Positions 62,245 to 64,000 of a stretch of DNA of 64,000 nt are shown piece after piece. A program made the translations under genes and the position numbers. Each line of letters begins with the position of its first letter. The first letter of the stretch is position 1. The notes under the pieces are model-generated. The model saw only the letters and a list, made by a program, of their open reading frames with translations. It was not told the DNA's origin and searched no databases. Source of the DNA: Microbispora rosea (lineage in GTDB: Bacteria > Actinomycetota > Actinomycetes > Streptosporangiales > Streptosporangiaceae); NCBI RefSeq assembly GCF_900156315.1, contig NZ_FTNI01000023.1:80542-144541 (forward strand). Direction: 5' to 3'.

Positions 62245-62628
62245 TCAGGCGGTGGAGACCTCCACCGTCGACGGAGTGATCAAAAAGACCTTGTCCGCGA
62301 TCCGCTCGATACGTCCTTCACAGCCGTAAGCCAAGCCCGCTGCGAAGTCCACCATTCGTGTGGCCTCCGCCGTCGACATGCTCGCCACGTCCATGACCAC
62401 CGTGTGGCCCTCACGGAAATGCCGACCGATCGTCAGGGCGTCGTCATACTTCCGCGGGCGGACCATGACAATACGGGCCGGGTCGGCGTTGGGGTGCCAG
62501 CGCTTGGCGGCACGCTCTGCCGCCGGCATCCAGTCGTCCTCGTACTCGTCCTCGGCGTAGGCCTCGTCGTCGAACTGCTCTGCCCCACCCAGGCCAAGGT
62601 AGCTCGCCACCTTGCGCACAGCCCCCAT
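62245..62628 (-). CDS. SepF-like cell division protein (paralogue)
   Basis: A 127-residue SepF family member. The N-terminal amphipathic helix MGAVRKVASYLGLGG would bind the membrane; an acidic linker (DDEAYAEDEYEDD) follows; the C-terminal SepF core (IVMVRPRKYDDALTIGRHFREGHTVVMDVASMSTAEATRMVDFAAGLAYGCEGRIERIADKVFLITP) interacts with FtsZ. It is shorter than the SepF of the dcw cluster and lies alone, so it is likely one of the additional SepF-like proteins of actinomycetes. Preceded by a duplicated Shine-Dalgarno segment. Confidence 0.92.
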   Translation of the reverse strand: MGAVRKVASYLGLGGAEQFDDEAYAEDEYEDDWMPAAERAAKRWHPNADPARIVMVRPRKYDDALTIGRHFREGHTVVMDVASMSTAEATRMVDFAAGLAYGCEGRIERIADKVFLITPSTVEVSTA

Positions 62629-62632
62629 CGGT

Positions 62633-62662
62633 TTGTCCTTTTCCGGCTTGTCCTTTTCCGGG
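62633..62662. repeat. 15-base direct duplication carrying the sepF Shine-Dalgarno
   Basis: TTGTCCTTTTCCGGC at 62633-62647 and TTGTCCTTTTCCGGG at 62648-62662. On the coding strand each copy has AAAAGGACAA; the nearer one is correctly spaced to the sepF ATG. Confidence 0.8.
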
Positions 62663-63419
62663 CTCGTCCCGACACGCGGGACCGTATTCGACGATTCAGC
62701 GAACCCCCGCCGACACGCCCGGCCGTTTAAGTGTTGTTGGCTGGATAATGTGGAGGCCGGGTAAGTGTGTCTTCATCGTCAATTTCGTCAGCCCTTCCAG
62801 GGTAACTCGCGAACCCGTCTACCCCATGGAACCCTTCGCAAACATTTCTCACAGTCGCCTCGAACGACGGCATACCTTCAGTAGATCACAACGGACGCCA
62901 CCGATGCCGGGTTCCCCAAATACGATCTTGCTGGTCGGACCGGGTATGCCACGGCCGAGATCCACGAATCGAAGTGGCGTCAATGAAGATCGAATTACGC
63001 ATGGAGACGCCTCGAATTCGTGTTTCGAAAACTTTTTCGATTGCAGCCCGGTCGCCTGATCGCCGCTCTCAGGGCGGCGGACCGCGGACAGAAGAGACCG
63101 CAATTGTGGGAGCGGCCAGGGAAAACTCTTTCCTGGCAGCGCCTCTCGGGGAACCGATATCGAGCACCATTTCGACCGGCCGCCGGTTTTCGAAGCCGCG
63201 CAGACCCCCGGCCTGCTCACCCTCCATGCAGGGAGCACAGAGGTACCTGAGAAGCGTGCCAGGCCGGTGGAGACGGAGGAGTCGGACCGTGTCTCCGGGC
63301 TCGCGACCACGTAGAGGCACCGGCCACGCCGCGGGCCGATGGACGATGCCGGCTCGCCGCGAGTGGACCGTGCAGGACGCCGCCCGACACAGTGCGTTCC
63401 GTGTGACCAGTCCAGCAGG

Positions 63420-63500
63420 ATGAGCGACCATCGCAGCCGCTGGCGTCGCTTCGGCCGCTGGTGCCGCTGTGGTGGCCGGAGACGAGGACGGTGCGCATGA
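63420..63500 (+). CDS. possible 26-residue Arg/Cys-rich peptide
   Basis: MSDHRSRWRRFGRWCRCGGR followed by RRGRCA and a stop. Highly basic with three Cys. AGCAGG precedes the ATG. It may be chance; no neighbour supports it, but small peptides of this style occur in actinomycetes. Confidence 0.25.
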   Translation: MSDHRSRWRRFGRWCRCGGRRRGRCA

Positions 63501-63905
63501 AGCGCCCGCGCGGTGTCAGGCCGGAAGCGATGTACCCACAGCCCTGATCTCTCCGGAAGCACTCGCCGATTCTCTCGCGCGTGCACTGGGCCGGTCGATG
63601 CCCCCCGCCCCTGAATTTCGGGCTCGATAACGGCACAGGCGGAGATCCTAATCGGCTGGGTTAGGACATGGCGCCTGGAGCGGGGACTGTCGCGGTCCGT
63701 AGACCGTTGGGGTCGAGTGGGCCGGAGTCGCTTCGCTCGAGGGCGGGTGGCTCCGACGCCGGGTGTGGCTCAGTTGGTAGGGGTCGAGGTTTGGCTCGGG
63801 CGGGGATTGGGTCAGGCGGCTCGAGGCCGGGGGTTGCGGTCGGGTGGGTCGGGGTCGGGCGGGTGGTTGGGGTCGTGTTGAGACGTCACTGCGCCGGCCG
63901 GAAGC

Positions 63906-63932
63906 TCCGGTCCTCGCGAAGCCCGCTCCGCT
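63906..63932. repeat. 27-base interspersed repeat, copy 2
   Basis: Identical to 33325-33351. In this copy GGGCCTTCGCTGCGGTCC follows, so the copy can fold back on the first half. Confidence 0.8.
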
Positions 63933-64000
63933 GGGCCTTCGCTGCGGTCCTCCCTCCCGCCCGCTCCGCTCCTCCCGCACCACCGCTCGCGCCGCCGACA

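Larger units (their letters stand above)
62629..64000. other. 1.37-kb region with no convincing gene
   Basis: AT-richer upstream of sepF (62700-63060), then mixed sequence. Open frames on both strands have Arg/Ser/Pro-rich, non-conserved-looking translations. A 26-codon Arg/Cys-rich ORF (63420-63500) and a G-rich stretch (63690-63880) stand out, and the second copy of a 27-base repeat lies near the end. Confidence 0.55.

Noticed and set aside
62849..63586. A 245-codon open frame on the minus strand
   Set aside because: Arg/Ser/Pro-rich with no motif, no Shine-Dalgarno or promoter signal, and codon use typical of non-coding high-GC frames.
63763..63780. A tRNA-like D-arm word (GTGGCTCAGTTGGTAG)
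   Set aside because: No acceptor, anticodon or T-loop sequence with matching spacing follows; the TTCGA T-loop and paired arms are missing.

Overview
The window is high-GC actinobacterial chromosome, densely packed, with GTG, TTG and leaderless starts. It carries actinobacterial marker families (WYL regulator, DUF3263, DUF3027, DUF2530, DUF1707, a SepF paralogue, and a groEL next to a cold-shock gene and a threonine-synthase/MoaD pair). The gene content and the SOS-box type (TCGAAC-N4-GTTCGA) fit a member of the Streptosporangiales; that placement is an inference, since no rRNA is present. I see no insertion sequence, prophage, CRISPR array, tRNA or rRNA. It reads as ordinary core chromosome with some lineage-specific inserts.

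Layout. 1-6 kb: the start of an L-2-hydroxyglutarate oxidase gene (cut by the window edge), a small gene behind a LexA box, a CBS protein, a NarL-type two-component system, and a membrane protein/multicopper oxidase pair. 6-22 kb: small regulator-plus-enzyme or regulator-plus-transporter units (epoxide hydrolase/WYL, TetR/MFS/SDR, monooxygenase/PadR, aldo-keto reductase behind a MerR-type promoter, MarR/MFS/ThpR, AraC/VOC, TetR/membrane protein, NCS2 permease/DUF2530, SnoaL-like/XRE), many with recognisable operators. 22-36 kb: a sacsin-like ATPase with DUF3027, a cold-shock protein, an XPB helicase and a large relative that shares its N-terminal module, and HelD with a GNAT enzyme. 36.6-41 kb: groEL with two CIRCE elements, a cold-shock protein, and an SAM-I riboswitch controlling a threonine-synthase-like enzyme plus a MoaD-type sulfur carrier. 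41-45.3 kb: ECF sigma factor, then trehalose genes otsA and otsB flanking two tandemly duplicated secreted proteins. 45.4-54.5 kb: DUF3263, an SAM hydroxide adenosyltransferase, a complete dipeptide-type ABC importer, and a two-gene polysaccharide-type exporter. 54.5-64 kb: PEBP protein, a second LexA-box mini-gene, an Ala-rich secreted protein, DUF1707, plsX, argS, an unknown membrane protein, a sepF paralogue, then about 1.4 kb with no convincing gene.

The strongest candidate system is the riboswitch/threonine-synthase-like/sulfur-carrier operon, which looks like a protein-thiocarboxylate route to homocysteine. Next come two small genes under apparent LexA control, the XPB/XPB-like pair, and the duplicated secreted proteins inside the trehalose locus. 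At least fourteen genes have a TANNNT hexamer 6-8 bp upstream of the start codon and little or no Shine-Dalgarno sequence, so leaderless transcription appears common here.
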